NCBI GenBank assembly: GCA_035649635.1
Contig: DASRJE010000136.1
Coordinates: 22,035-86,034, forward strand
Length of the DNA stretch: 64,000 nt
Reading direction: 5' to 3'
Source: Gp6-AA40 sp035649635
GTDB lineage: Bacteria > Acidobacteriota > Vicinamibacteria > Vicinamibacterales > UBA2999
Positions within the stretch are counted from its first letter, which is position 1; each line of letters starts with the position of its first letter. The translations under genes and the position numbers were made by a program. The notes beneath the pieces are model-generated. The model did no database searches and was not told where the DNA came from. It saw nothing but the letters and a program-made list of their open reading frames with translations. Positions 52,314 to 62,026 of the stretch are shown one piece after another.

Positions 52314-53516
52314 TCAACCACGCCTTATCTTGGACGCCTCGAAGTAAATCTGAATCCGGTAGACGGCCTTGGTGCGCGTCTTGATTTCGCCGGTGGTCAG
52401 GTCGACTCGCTCGGGAATGAGCTGAATGGTCTTGTCGACGAGCGCGTGGTAACCGCGCTCGGAGAACAGGTCGATCAGCATCGGGATGGCCAGCGGCTCG
52501 TTGAAGATGGGATCCTCCGAGTTCACGTGCGCCCGACCAGACAGCGCATGGCGCTCGATGATGGGCATGCACTTGGTTGCCACGAGCTCCACGATCTGAG
52601 ACAGGAGCTGTGTATGTTCGAGCTCGTAGCCGTCGAGCCGCTTGACCAGCTCCTGTCGGGCGTGCACCACGAGTTCTTCAGCGAGCGGGAGCGCACGAAC
52701 GCGCTCGAAGGTGCGGGGATCGAGCTCCAGTGAGCTCTGATACTTCAGCTCCTTGAGGATATTCGCCTGCACATCGGCGACCGGACCTTCAGCGTTGACG
52801 AAGTGATAGTGATAGAGCTGCCTCAATGACGTGAGCGCCGTCCACGTCTGTTCCTTGAAGACCTGATATCGCCGCCGAACGAGATCCTCGGACAGATCGG
52901 TCGCGCGCAATTCGATAGGCGCGCCGATGCCGGTCTCCGCCACCTTCCGGTTGTGCTCGGCGATCTCACGGCCGCGGCCAAGCTGCCGCGCAATGCTGGT
53001 GCTCTCGCTGACGAACAGCACCATCGCGTGAATCGTCGGCCGCCGGAAATAAATCGCCAGATTCGTGTTCGCGAACAGGTTGTGCAGCTCGTTGATCTTG
53101 TCGACGAGCAGCTTGAGGAATTCGACCTGGACCGGCGTGCGCGGGAAGCCGTCCAGCACCACGCCATCTCGATACGTCGGCTCCAGCAGCTTCCGCAGGA
53201 GCACGGTCAACACTTCTTTGTCACCGACCATGCCACCCTGAGCCTTGATCTTCTCCATCTCAGGCGTGGTCAACATTTCGCTCATCACGATCGGCGGGCA
53301 GGTCAGATCCCGAGCCTCACAGATGAACTGCGTCTGCGTTCCCTTGCCCGAACCCGGAGCGCCGCCGAGCAGGATGATTTCCTTCGGAAAACGAAGTTCT
53401 TCTCGGCCAATCTCGGCTTCGAGGTCTTCCCAGATTGGCATGAAGATGATGCGGGCATCCTTGACTTCGAGGTCGAGGATCTTCGGCGCCGGACGGTCGG
53501 AAGCAGGTGAGGACAT
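52314..53516 (-). CDS. adenylate-kinase-like nucleoside monophosphate kinase with long C-terminal extension
   Basis: This 400-residue protein begins at an ATG at 53516 (MSSPASDRPAPK); the open frame upstream lacks content. The P-loop is LGGAPGSGKGT (50-60) and the NMP-site motif DGFPRTPVQ (122-130), as in adenylate kinases. About 180 residues of mostly helical C-terminus follow (from about 220), absent from standard Adk. It would phosphorylate AMP or a related nucleotide in the cytoplasm. It is convergent with the larger amidohydrolase. Confidence 0.83.
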   Translation of the reverse strand: MSSPASDRPAPKILDLEVKDARIIFMPIWEDLEAEIGREELRFPKEIILLGGAPGSGKGTQTQFICEARDLTCPPIVMSEMLTTPEMEKIKAQGGMVGDKEVLTVLLRKLLEPTYRDGVVLDGFPRTPVQVEFLKLLVDKINELHNLFANTNLAIYFRRPTIHAMVLFVSESTSIARQLGRGREIAEHNRKVAETGIGAPIELRATDLSEDLVRRRYQVFKEQTWTALTSLRQLYHYHFVNAEGPVADVQANILKELKYQSSLELDPRTFERVRALPLAEELVVHARQELVKRLDGYELEHTQLLSQIVELVATKCMPIIERHALSGRAHVNSEDPIFNEPLAIPMLIDLFSERGYHALVDKTIQLIPERVDLTTGEIKTRTKAVYRIQIYFEASKIRRG

Positions 53517-53627
53517 GGCTCCAGAAGAGTATCGGACGATCATCGTCTGGCAAAATCCCGCGTGTGTGATGTGCGCAGAGCTGGCTGAGTCGGATCGAGT
53601 CGAATCTCGCCGCACGATTCGTCCAGA

Positions 53628-55598
53628 TCACCGACGGCTCAGGGCTTCTATCGAGGCGGCCACAGGCAGAACGATCTTCGACAGTTTTCCGGGACCGTTC
53701 ACAACGCTATTACGCGCCACCACGAGCTCGGTGCTCGTATAGGGATCGTGCGCCGTATTGAGGTTGCGGGCGTAACTCGGGAAATTGCTCGACGACACCT
53801 CGACGCGCACGCGATGGCCCTTGAGAAACACATTGGCTACGAGCATCGGCGATGGGGCGATCCGATAGATCTCGCCGGGCTTCATGAAGACCTGTTTATC
53901 TTCGCCCTCGCGGTAGCGCATGCGCTGAATGGTGTCGGAGATGTTCCAGGCGGTGCCGTCGGGCGCGACGTCGACCAGCTTCACGGTGAAGTCGGTGTCC
54001 GGAGCCGTTGATCCGACGAACAGCTCGCTCTCGACGTAGCCGAAGACCGCGAGGTCCTCGACGAGCGGCTCGCTGGTATAGACCAGCACGTCCTCACGCG
54101 CCTCGATCGCGCGCTGATCGTAGGAGCCGTCGTTGTTCTCCTGGTCGGTTCCGACACCGCTGATCTCGCCGCCATGGGCGATTACGGGCTTCGCCGGATC
54201 GTACGAGAACACGTCAGTGCTGATCGCGGTTGGTGGCGCATCGATCAGCGTGCCGTCGCCCTTCAGTGTGTTCGCGCGTCCGCCGCTCGACAGGTAAAAC
54301 GCGCGCGACGGATCTCTTCCCGCCCACGGGACAGCGCTGAAGTCCACCCAGCGATTCACCCCGGCCATATACACAGTGATGGCGCTCGTCGGCGTCGGCG
54401 CCGATGCGTCTCCTTTCAGCCAGCGATCGAGCCACGCGATCTGGCGGCCGACGTAGTCGAGTCGGGTATCCCCGAGATCGCGGTCTCCGATCCTGGCTAT
54501 TTCCGTCGCCCGGGCAAAGCCACAGTGCTGGCCGTTGGTGATCACGATGGCCTGATTCCCTGCCGGATTCTCTTTCCGCGTCTTCTCGAAGAAGGCCACC
54601 GTCGATCGCGCGGAGATGTCGTACAGCGCTTCGGCCCAGAGGCCCGGCACTTTGATCACGTCGGCGTCGGTCACTCGGTCATCGTCCCAGTCGGGATGCG
54701 ACGGTCCCCGCCGCAGGTACTCTTCCAGCTCGCTGTCGGGAGCATTGGAAGCCTTCGCCATTTCGATCATTGGCAGATGCATGCGCGCCTGGTCGTAGAC
54801 CTTCGTGTCGATATCGACCGTGCCGCCTTCGACAGTGAACCCGGTGAGCCGCGCCTGCCGCTCGGCGTCGCTGAGATTGCGTGGAAGTTGCGGCCAGGCG
54901 AGCGGCATCTCGGAGAAGAAGTAATCGGCCCAGCCCTGCTGCCACACACCGCCGCGCCAGAAATTCCCCTGTTCGCGGAACGGCCCCGCCTCGGCGACAC
55001 CGACGCCAGCTGAGTACGCGATCATCGCTTTGTGCGCGGGGTGACCGAGCGAGGCGAGCTTTAATTGATTCTCGGCTGACGATGAGCACCCGTAGGTCGC
55101 GACCTTGCCATTCGACCAATCCTGCGCGGCGATCCAGTCGAGCGTGTCCCAACCGTCTTCGTCGGCGCGCCCCAGCATGCGCATCTCACCCTCGGAGAGA
55201 AAGCGGCCTCGTTCGTGTTGCTGCACGATGGCATAGCCAGCCTCGATCAATTTGTTGAGGAAGATCGGTCTCGGGCCAATCTCGGTCTTGTAGGGCGTGC
55301 GAATCAGCACGACGGGAAACCGGCCGGTGGACGCCGGCAGGTAGACGTCCGCGTTCAACCGCGCGCCATCGCGCATGTGCACCTGCGCCTGTTCGATCCG
55401 CCGCCCGCCCGCGGGCAGAACCAGGCCAACGGGCTCTTCCGCCTTCGCAGTAGATGCGGCCGTGCCTGCCGCGGAGGTCGACGATGTCGAGGAGCACGAT
55501 GTGTTCGAAGCGCACGACGCTGCGAGCACCACGCCAGCCAGGAGGAGCGTCCTGAAATATCGCCGCGACCGGCGCAACTGATCTTCCCAAACCGTCAT
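53628..55598 (-). CDS. CocE/NonD-family lipoprotein hydrolase
   Basis: This 656-residue protein is a probable lipoprotein (LAASC, Cys29, then a Ser/Thr-rich spacer to about 50). The alpha/beta-hydrolase domain has the nucleophile in ATYGCSSSAENQL (Ser172) and the His in TNGQHCGF; a C-terminal jelly-roll follows (about 420-650). The family includes X-Pro dipeptidyl-peptidases, cocaine esterase and glutaryl-7-ACA acylases; the exact substrate is open. It is divergent from the propeller gene and shares a region with a strong inverted repeat. Confidence 0.87.
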   Translation of the reverse strand: MTVWEDQLRRSRRYFRTLLLAGVVLAASCASNTSCSSTSSTSAAGTAASTAKAEEPVGLVLPAGGRRIEQAQVHMRDGARLNADVYLPASTGRFPVVLIRTPYKTEIGPRPIFLNKLIEAGYAIVQQHERGRFLSEGEMRMLGRADEDGWDTLDWIAAQDWSNGKVATYGCSSSAENQLKLASLGHPAHKAMIAYSAGVGVAEAGPFREQGNFWRGGVWQQGWADYFFSEMPLAWPQLPRNLSDAERQARLTGFTVEGGTVDIDTKVYDQARMHLPMIEMAKASNAPDSELEEYLRRGPSHPDWDDDRVTDADVIKVPGLWAEALYDISARSTVAFFEKTRKENPAGNQAIVITNGQHCGFARATEIARIGDRDLGDTRLDYVGRQIAWLDRWLKGDASAPTPTSAITVYMAGVNRWVDFSAVPWAGRDPSRAFYLSSGGRANTLKGDGTLIDAPPTAISTDVFSYDPAKPVIAHGGEISGVGTDQENNDGSYDQRAIEAREDVLVYTSEPLVEDLAVFGYVESELFVGSTAPDTDFTVKLVDVAPDGTAWNISDTIQRMRYREGEDKQVFMKPGEIYRIAPSPMLVANVFLKGHRVRVEVSSSNFPSYARNLNTAHDPYTSTELVVARNSVVNGPGKLSKIVLPVAASIEALSRR

Positions 55599-55626
55599 AC
55601 CCCTGTTGTACCCGCGTTACCTGTCG

Positions 55627-55656
55627 TTGATAAGTAGTACCTCTTCCTATAAAAAT
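55627..55656 (+). promoter_or_regulatory. possible promoter of the choice-of-anchor-I gene
   Basis: TTGATA (55627-55632) and TAAAAA (55650-55655) with a 17-bp spacer, immediately before the inverted repeat. The predicted start would fall inside the repeat. Confidence 0.35.
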
Positions 55657-55658
55657 AC

Positions 55659-55706
55659 CCCGGGGGTAATTTTGCCGATCGCCGGATGTCCAAAATCACC
55701 CCCGGG
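55659..55706. promoter_or_regulatory. operator-like inverted repeat between divergent genes
   Basis: CCCGGGGGTAATTTTG (55659-55674) and CAAAATCACCCCCGGG (55691-55706) are inverted at 15 of 16 positions with a 16-nt spacer. Each arm also holds a CCCGGG core. It is well placed to control both the CocE-type gene and the propeller gene. Confidence 0.65.
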
Positions 55707-55724
55707 TCATAGTTCGGAGGACAC

Positions 55725-57221
55725 ATGCATTCGTTACGGATCGTTCTGAGCGGGGCCGCGGCGCTGGCCCTGATGGCAGGAGTTTACCCGCCCGCGCTCG
55801 CGCGCCTCGGCGCCAAGAAGCCGAAGGCCACGCTCACGTTTACCAAACTGTGGACCTATGGGCCCACCACCCCAGGGCAGGTGTCGGAGATTCCCGCCTT
55901 CGATCCCCGGACCAACACGATCTGGGTCGTCGGAGTCGTCGGCGTCGATGTCGTCGATGCCGACACCGGAGCGTTCGTCGCGCACATCGACGTGACCCCA
56001 CACGGAGCCGTGAACAGCGTCGCCATTCACAACGGTCTAGCCGCCCTGGCCGTCGAGGCCCCCAGCCAGTCAATTGTGTGTCCGTCCTGCGATCGTCGCA
56101 ACCCCGGCAAAGTACTTTTCTTCGACACCCGGACTCGCGAGCAGAGCGGCGACGACGTTGGTGTCGGTTCACTGCCAGACATGCTGACCTTCACGCATGA
56201 CGGAAGCAGGCTGCTGGTTGCGAACGAGGCCACGCCGAACCGCATGGCCGACGCTCCCTACATATTCAACGACCAGTTGGGCGATCCGCCGGGCAGCGTG
56301 AGCATCATCGACATCGCGACACGTATGGTAGTGAAGACGGCCCGCTTCGATAACGTGCCGACCTCTGGCGAGTTTCTGCGAATGAAGCCAGCCACCGCGA
56401 TGGACTTCGAACCCGAGTACATCGCCATCAACCACGACGACACGAAGGCGTACGTCACGTTGCAGGAAGCCAATGCGGTCGCCGTCCTCGATCTGGCCTC
56501 GAATGAATTCACCGAGATCATCGGCCTCGGCGCGAAGGACTTCAACGAGCCAGGGAACGAGATCGATCCGAGGGACGATACTCCGCCGTCAGTGTCGTTC
56601 CAATCCTATGGCGCCAGGGGCCTGTACATGCCGGACTCTGTCGCGACCTACAAGTGGAAGGGCGAGACGTACCTGGTTATGGCCAATGAAGGAGACTTCC
56701 GTGAAGACAATGCAGATCGTGTCGCGGCCGGCCTGACGGCACCGCTGGACCGCCTGCGCGTCGTCACCGACCTGAGGGCTTTCGGTCTGTTTGCCACTGG
56801 TGGCCGCTCCTTCTCCATCCGCCGCACCAACGGCGAAATCGTTTATGACAGCGGCAGCATCCTGGACCGCGAAGCCAACAAGCGTCTCGTCTACGACGAT
56901 GGCCGCAGCCGCGACAAAGGCGTGGAACCCGAGGGTGTCGCGCTGCTGAAGATCGGCTCGCGCACGTTTGCGTTCGTCGGATTGGAACGCGCCACGAAGA
57001 GCGCAGTCGCTGTGTTCGACATCACTGACCTTGAAAACGTGCGCTTCCTGGACATGATCGTGACCGACGGCAATCTCTCTCCGGAAGGCTTGGCGGCGTA
57101 CAAATATCGTGGCAAGTACTACCTGGCCATCGCCAACGAGGTGTTCGCCCCTGGACAGACGACGGCCAATACCACGCTTTATCTGATTGAATCGGACCAG
57201 GCAGACGACAGCGAAGAATAG
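55725..57221 (+). CDS. choice-of-anchor-I family secreted propeller protein
   Basis: This 498-residue protein has a signal peptide (about 1-26) and repeated beta-propeller blades (for example NTIWVVGVVGVDVVDADTGA, GSVSIIDIATRMVVKTARFD). The pattern GLYMPDSVATY and VVYDSGSILD is that of choice-of-anchor-I alkaline-phosphatase-like proteins. GGAGGACAC precedes the ATG. It is divergent from the CocE-type gene behind an inverted-repeat operator. A role in phosphate or ester scavenging is possible; no catalytic residue is certain. Confidence 0.85.
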   Translation: MHSLRIVLSGAAALALMAGVYPPALARLGAKKPKATLTFTKLWTYGPTTPGQVSEIPAFDPRTNTIWVVGVVGVDVVDADTGAFVAHIDVTPHGAVNSVAIHNGLAALAVEAPSQSIVCPSCDRRNPGKVLFFDTRTREQSGDDVGVGSLPDMLTFTHDGSRLLVANEATPNRMADAPYIFNDQLGDPPGSVSIIDIATRMVVKTARFDNVPTSGEFLRMKPATAMDFEPEYIAINHDDTKAYVTLQEANAVAVLDLASNEFTEIIGLGAKDFNEPGNEIDPRDDTPPSVSFQSYGARGLYMPDSVATYKWKGETYLVMANEGDFREDNADRVAAGLTAPLDRLRVVTDLRAFGLFATGGRSFSIRRTNGEIVYDSGSILDREANKRLVYDDGRSRDKGVEPEGVALLKIGSRTFAFVGLERATKSAVAVFDITDLENVRFLDMIVTDGNLSPEGLAAYKYRGKYYLAIANEVFAPGQTTANTTLYLIESDQADDSEE

Positions 57222-57256
57222 GCTGCTGGACAGCACGTTGGCTTAGAATCGCGGCG

Positions 57257-59989
57257 ATGCCGCTGGCACCCGGTACACGTCTTGGCCCCTATGAGTTGTC
57301 GACCCGGATCGGAGCGGGAGGCATGGGGGAGGTGTACCGGGCCGCCGACACGAAGTTGAAGCGCGACGTCGCGGTCAAGGTGCTGCCGGCCGGAGTGGCA
57401 ACGGACCTCGACCGGCTCGAACGCCTTCAGCGCGAGGCGCGAATCCTGGCCTCGTTGAATCATCCCAACATCGCGCACGTCTACGGCATCGAGGACTCGG
57501 CCGGTCTGACGGCGCTCGTCATGGAGCTGGTCGAAGGCCCGACGCTCGCTGATCGCATCGCGCAGGAACCGATGTCGGTCGCTGAGGCGCTCCTCATCTC
57601 CAAACAGATCGCCGCGGCGCTCGAAGCTGCCCACGAGCAAGGGATCATCCATCGCGATCTCAAACCCGCCAACGTCAAGGTTCGACTCGACGGCACGGTG
57701 AAGGTGTTGGACTTTGGCCTGGCGAAAACGATGGAGTCATCACGCGTCGCGTCAGGAGAACGGTCTGAATCTCCCACCATCACGACACCCGCGTTCACAG
57801 CGGCAGGACTCATCCTCGGCACAGCCGCGTACATGCCGCCGGAACAGGCACGTGGCAAGCCGCTTGACCGGCGGGCCGATGTGTGGGCCTTCGGCTGCGT
57901 GCTCTACGAGATGCTGGCGGGCCGGCGCGCGTTCCCGGGAGAGACCATCTCGGATACGTTTGCGGCCATCCTGGCAACGCAGCCTGACTGGAACGCGTTA
58001 CCTGCGGCGACGCCCCCGAGGCTTCGATGGTTGATGCGGCGATGTGTCGAGAAGGATCTCAATCGGCGTCTTCACGACATCGCCGATGCCCGAATCGAGC
58101 TCGACGAGATGCTGGTAGAGCCGACCGAGCCTGGCGCGGATCGATCATTGGACCGTTCGCCACCTGCCGCGCGCAGCACATTGCGCGAGCGCATCGCGTG
58201 GATTGTTGCGGGCGTGTGCCTGATCGCGTTCGTGGCGGTGTTGGTCTCTCGTCGCACCGGCCTCTCGAATGGGCCATCGTCCGCCAATGTAGCCACGTAT
58301 CGCTCGTCGATTCTCCTTCCCGAGCACGTCAGCTTTTCCACGCTCCCCGCCGGACGCTTTGCGCTGTCACCAAACGGCCGGCGCGTCGCGTTCGCGGGAG
58401 CGGACGGCAATGGAGAGTCGCAGCTCTGGGTTCGCTCGCTCGACTCGACGGTCGCACAGCCACTCGCGGGAACCGATGGCGCTGCGTTCCCATTCTGGTC
58501 GCCGGACTCCCGGTATATCGCGTTCATTTCACTAGGCAAGCTGAAGAAGATCGACGCCACTGGCGGTCCCGTGACGACGCTGTGCGACGCGGCGCCGAAC
58601 GCGACGGGAGCGTGGAACACAGAGGACGTGATCTTGTTCACGCCGCCAGGCGGCTCACCGCTCTATCGGGTTTCTGCGCTCGGCGGCACGCCAACTCCCG
58701 CGACCACGCTCGACCCAGCGAATGGAGAGTCGCAGCACTGGTTTCCGTTCTTCCTGCCGGACAACCGCCACTTTCTCTATTTCGCGATGGGGAGCAAGAG
58801 CGGCGGAGCCATCGACCCGCGCGCTGTCTACGTCGGCTCGCTCGATCCCAATGAACCAAACAAGCTGATCCTGCAGCGCGGCTCCAACGCCAAGTACGCC
58901 AGTGGTCATCTGTTCTTCCTCCGCGGGCGCACGCTCATGGCGCAGCCCTTCGACGTCAGTCGCCTGGAACTCACTGACCAGCCGGTTCCCGTGGCGGAAC
59001 AGGTGCAAGTCCCCGGGGCCGGCGACACCGGCACCGCAGGTGCATTCTCCGTCGCAGACACTGGAGCGATCGCTTATCAAACGGGTCTCGATCAAGTCAG
59101 ATCGCAGTTGGTGTGGTTCGACCGCGGAGGCAAGCAGATGGCGCTGCTTGGCGATCCGGCGGATTACGCCGAAGTGGTGCTGTCGGTGGAGGGCCGGCAA
59201 GCCGCTGTGAGCGTCCTCGATCCGGCAAAGAACACGTATGATCTGTGGGTCTACGACGTCGCGCGCGGCCTGCGCACGCGGTTCACATCCGACGCCTCGG
59301 ACGAGATTGGGCCAGTCTGGTCACCCGACCTCGGTGGCCTCATGTTCGCATCGGGACGCAAAGGCGGCTTTGATGTGTACCGACAGGCGCCAAGCGGGTC
59401 GAGCGACGAGCTCGTGCTCGAGGACAGCCTCGGCGAGTTCCCGGAGAGCATTTCTCCGGATGGTCGATTCCTGCTCTACGTGTTCGGCAGCGGCACGCTG
59501 AGAAGAAGCGACTTGTGGGTGTTACCGCTCGCTGAACCGCGAAAGCCCTTCCCGTTTCTGGAGACTCCGTTCGTCGAAACACAGGGTCAGTTCTCACCCA
59601 ACGGCCGGTGGATTGCCTACAGCTCGAATGAATCCGGGCAGATGGAAGTGTATGTCGCACCATTCCCGGGGCCAGGCAGCCGGTGGCGAATCTCTCCAGC
59701 CGGGGGTAGTTGGCCACGCTGGCGACGAGACGGAGCCGAGATCTTTTATCTGACACCCGGCAATACTTTGAGCTCGGCTACAGTGAGCGATAAGGGTGCT
59801 GATTTTTCTGTGGGCGAGGCGCGTCCGCTCTTCACGGTTCGTCCTCGACCGCGCGTGCGTCTGGATGCATTTCCCTACGACGTTTCGGCAGACGGTCAGC
59901 GGTTTCTCGTCAACTCCTTCGTCGAGGAAACGGCATCAACCGCGATCACGCTGGTGATCAACTGGAGCGCGGGCGGAATTTCCCCGTGA
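57257..59989 (+). CDS. Ser/Thr protein kinase with TM and PD40/TolB-like propeller
   Basis: This 910-residue protein has a PknB-type kinase domain (1-290): GAGGMGEVY (19-27), Lys41, HRDLKPANV (132-140) and DFG (152-154), so catalysis is likely. One membrane helix (about 314-331) leads to an external propeller (about 345-905) of PD40/WD40-like blades such as FWSPDSRYIAF and WSPDLGGLMFAS. The layout lets the outer propeller sense ligands and the inner kinase signal. It lies 35 bp after the choice-of-anchor-I gene. Such fusions are abundant in Acidobacteriota. Confidence 0.93.
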   Translation: MPLAPGTRLGPYELSTRIGAGGMGEVYRAADTKLKRDVAVKVLPAGVATDLDRLERLQREARILASLNHPNIAHVYGIEDSAGLTALVMELVEGPTLADRIAQEPMSVAEALLISKQIAAALEAAHEQGIIHRDLKPANVKVRLDGTVKVLDFGLAKTMESSRVASGERSESPTITTPAFTAAGLILGTAAYMPPEQARGKPLDRRADVWAFGCVLYEMLAGRRAFPGETISDTFAAILATQPDWNALPAATPPRLRWLMRRCVEKDLNRRLHDIADARIELDEMLVEPTEPGADRSLDRSPPAARSTLRERIAWIVAGVCLIAFVAVLVSRRTGLSNGPSSANVATYRSSILLPEHVSFSTLPAGRFALSPNGRRVAFAGADGNGESQLWVRSLDSTVAQPLAGTDGAAFPFWSPDSRYIAFISLGKLKKIDATGGPVTTLCDAAPNATGAWNTEDVILFTPPGGSPLYRVSALGGTPTPATTLDPANGESQHWFPFFLPDNRHFLYFAMGSKSGGAIDPRAVYVGSLDPNEPNKLILQRGSNAKYASGHLFFLRGRTLMAQPFDVSRLELTDQPVPVAEQVQVPGAGDTGTAGAFSVADTGAIAYQTGLDQVRSQLVWFDRGGKQMALLGDPADYAEVVLSVEGRQAAVSVLDPAKNTYDLWVYDVARGLRTRFTSDASDEIGPVWSPDLGGLMFASGRKGGFDVYRQAPSGSSDELVLEDSLGEFPESISPDGRFLLYVFGSGTLRRSDLWVLPLAEPRKPFPFLETPFVETQGQFSPNGRWIAYSSNESGQMEVYVAPFPGPGSRWRISPAGGSWPRWRRDGAEIFYLTPGNTLSSATVSDKGADFSVGEARPLFTVRPRPRVRLDAFPYDVSADGQRFLVNSFVEETASTAITLVINWSAGGISP

Positions 59990-60084
59990 CCAGCCACCCA
60001 AGCTAGTCAGCCACGTTGCTGCTTGACCCCGGCGACAGGCCGTGGTACCACCACACTTCGATAGCGCGGATCGGGAGGCCCAGT

Positions 60085-60972
60085 ATGCAGCTTCGGCGCA
60101 TGATGGTGTTCCTTGGCGTCGCCGGCGCCAGTGTGCTTCTCTCGCTCGGTGTTCCTCCCCTCTTCGGACAGCAACGTCCACAGTCCGGCCAACAGTTTCC
60201 TGCGTCCTATCGCGCGCCGCGCCTGGCTGACGGCCACCCCGACCTGAACGGCATCTGGCAAGCGCTCGTCACGGCGAACTGGGATCTGCAGGATCACGAG
60301 GCCCAGCCCGGTCCGCATCCCGAACTGAGTGGCGCATACGCCGCTGGCCCAGCCGGCCAGAGCATCATCGAGGGTGGAGAAATTCCTTACAAGCCGGAAG
60401 CCCTCGCCAGGAAGAAATCCAACTTCGACAACCGGCTGCGGGTCGATGTCAGCGACGACAAGACGTGGCACGCGCTCGGCGATCCGGAGATGAAGTGCTA
60501 CATGCCGGGCGTGCCGCGCGCGACCTACATGCCATTCCCCTTCCAAATCGTGCAGGGGACCGGCCCGTCCATCCTCATGGCGTACGAGTTTGCCAGCGCC
60601 ACCCGCATCATACGCATGAACTGGGAGCAGGCGGCGCCAACCGATTCGTGGATGGGATGGTCGCGTGGACGATGGGAGGGCGACACGCTCGTCGTCGACG
60701 TCACCGGCCAGCGCGAGGAGACGTGGTTCGATCGCGCGGGCAACTACCACAGCGACGCGCTGCACGTGGTCGAGCGTTACACGCCTGCCAGCCCCTATCA
60801 CATGATGTACGAGGCGACCATCGAGGACCCGAACGTGTTCACGCGTCCGTGGAAAATCAGCTTCCCGCTCTACCGGCGAATGGAGAAGAGCATCCAGCTT
60901 CTCGAGTTCAAGTGCGTCCCGTTCACCGAGGAACTGCTGTTCGGAAAGTTCCGCAAACAGGCTGCGAGATAA
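60085..60972 (+). CDS. secreted protein of the WEGDTLVV family
   Basis: This 295-residue protein has a signal peptide (about 5-28) and the blocks LADGHPDLNGIW and SRGRWEGDTLVVDVTG (about 194-209). GGGAGG before the ATG at 60085 sets the start; 23 extra upstream codons are rejected. It heads a three-gene run (60085-62440) of WEGDTLVV, WEGDTLVV-like and DUF6152 proteins, with 5-bp gaps between them. That run is the separate-gene version of the fusion at 35654. Confidence 0.86.
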   Translation: MQLRRMMVFLGVAGASVLLSLGVPPLFGQQRPQSGQQFPASYRAPRLADGHPDLNGIWQALVTANWDLQDHEAQPGPHPELSGAYAAGPAGQSIIEGGEIPYKPEALARKKSNFDNRLRVDVSDDKTWHALGDPEMKCYMPGVPRATYMPFPFQIVQGTGPSILMAYEFASATRIIRMNWEQAAPTDSWMGWSRGRWEGDTLVVDVTGQREETWFDRAGNYHSDALHVVERYTPASPYHMMYEATIEDPNVFTRPWKISFPLYRRMEKSIQLLEFKCVPFTEELLFGKFRKQAAR

Positions 60973-60977
60973 CTGCC

Positions 60978-62021
60978 ATGCGCAACCGATACCGTGCATC
61001 GACTGCCCTCGTCGCCGCGGTTGTCGCGGTGATCCTCGTCGTTCCGGCGTCTGGACAGGCGCCGAAGAAATACAACCCACCCAAGACGCCGTGGGGTGAT
61101 CCAGATCTGCAGGGTGTCTGGAACGACGCCACCAGCACGCCGCTGCAGCGACCGGCAAACGTCGGCGAAAAGGACACTCTCAGCGACGAGGAGGCCGAGG
61201 AGTTTCAGAAGTCGCTCGCCTTCGACCTGTCGCGCGATCGGCGCGACGGCGGCAACGCGGCCGACGTGAACCGCGCCTACAACGAGCACTGGATGGACGC
61301 GCGCAGGCTCAAGATCACGGCCGATCGGCGCACGTCCCTCATCGTCGATCCCGTCGACGGTCGAATTCCCACGCTGGCGACAGTGCCTCCTGAGCGCCAG
61401 CGCGTGCGCGCCTCACGTGCCGAAGCGGCCGCGCGCTTCGCCGCCGGGCTACCGGACAATTACACCGACATGTCGTGGCCCGTTCGCTGCGTCGTCCGCA
61501 CCGACGTGCCGCCGTATCTGCCGACGATTTACAACAACAACTTCCAGATCTTCCAGAGTCCCGGCTACGTGACGATCGCGCCGGAGATGATTCACAGCGC
61601 ACGCATCATCCCCGTCGACGGCCGGCCGCATCTCAACAAAGGCCTGCGGCAGTGGCTTGGCGACACGCGCGGACACTGGGAAGGATCGACGCTCGTCGTC
61701 GAAACCACGAACTTCAAGGCCGAGGAAGGCGTGTTGTTCCAGGGCGCCAATCCCGCGACGTTCACCATAACGGAGCGTTTCACGCGCGTCGCCCCGGACT
61801 CCATCAACTACGAGTTCACCGTGTCCGATCCGACGACGTGGTCGAGGCCGTGGACGGCGCTCATTCCCTGGAACAAGGTCGATCCCGGTGAGCAGATGTT
61901 CGAGTACGCCTGTCACGAAGACAACTTCGACATCGTGCACTTCCTGACAGGCGCGAGACTGAGAGAGAAGAACGGTGAAACCGTCGGCCAGCGGCCGGCT
62001 CGCACTGCCGAAGAAAGGTAG
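60978..62021 (+). CDS. secreted protein of the WEGDTLVV family, PWGDPDLQGVW subgroup
   Basis: This 347-residue protein begins at an ATG at 60978, 5 bp after the previous gene, with a signal peptide (1-27). Motifs are PPKTPWGDPDLQGVWND (34-50), RRTSLIVDPVDGRIP and TRGHWEGSTLVVETTNF (about 231-247). It is the nearest relative of the protein at 25656. A frame open from 60465 overlaps the previous gene and is rejected. Function unknown. Confidence 0.86.
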   Translation: MRNRYRASTALVAAVVAVILVVPASGQAPKKYNPPKTPWGDPDLQGVWNDATSTPLQRPANVGEKDTLSDEEAEEFQKSLAFDLSRDRRDGGNAADVNRAYNEHWMDARRLKITADRRTSLIVDPVDGRIPTLATVPPERQRVRASRAEAAARFAAGLPDNYTDMSWPVRCVVRTDVPPYLPTIYNNNFQIFQSPGYVTIAPEMIHSARIIPVDGRPHLNKGLRQWLGDTRGHWEGSTLVVETTNFKAEEGVLFQGANPATFTITERFTRVAPDSINYEFTVSDPTTWSRPWTALIPWNKVDPGEQMFEYACHEDNFDIVHFLTGARLREKNGETVGQRPARTAEER

Positions 62022-62026
62022 ATCCG

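Noticed and set aside
60465..60977. N-terminal extension of the WEGDTLVV protein at 60978
   Set aside because: It overlaps the previous gene out of frame, and the signal peptide starts at 60978.
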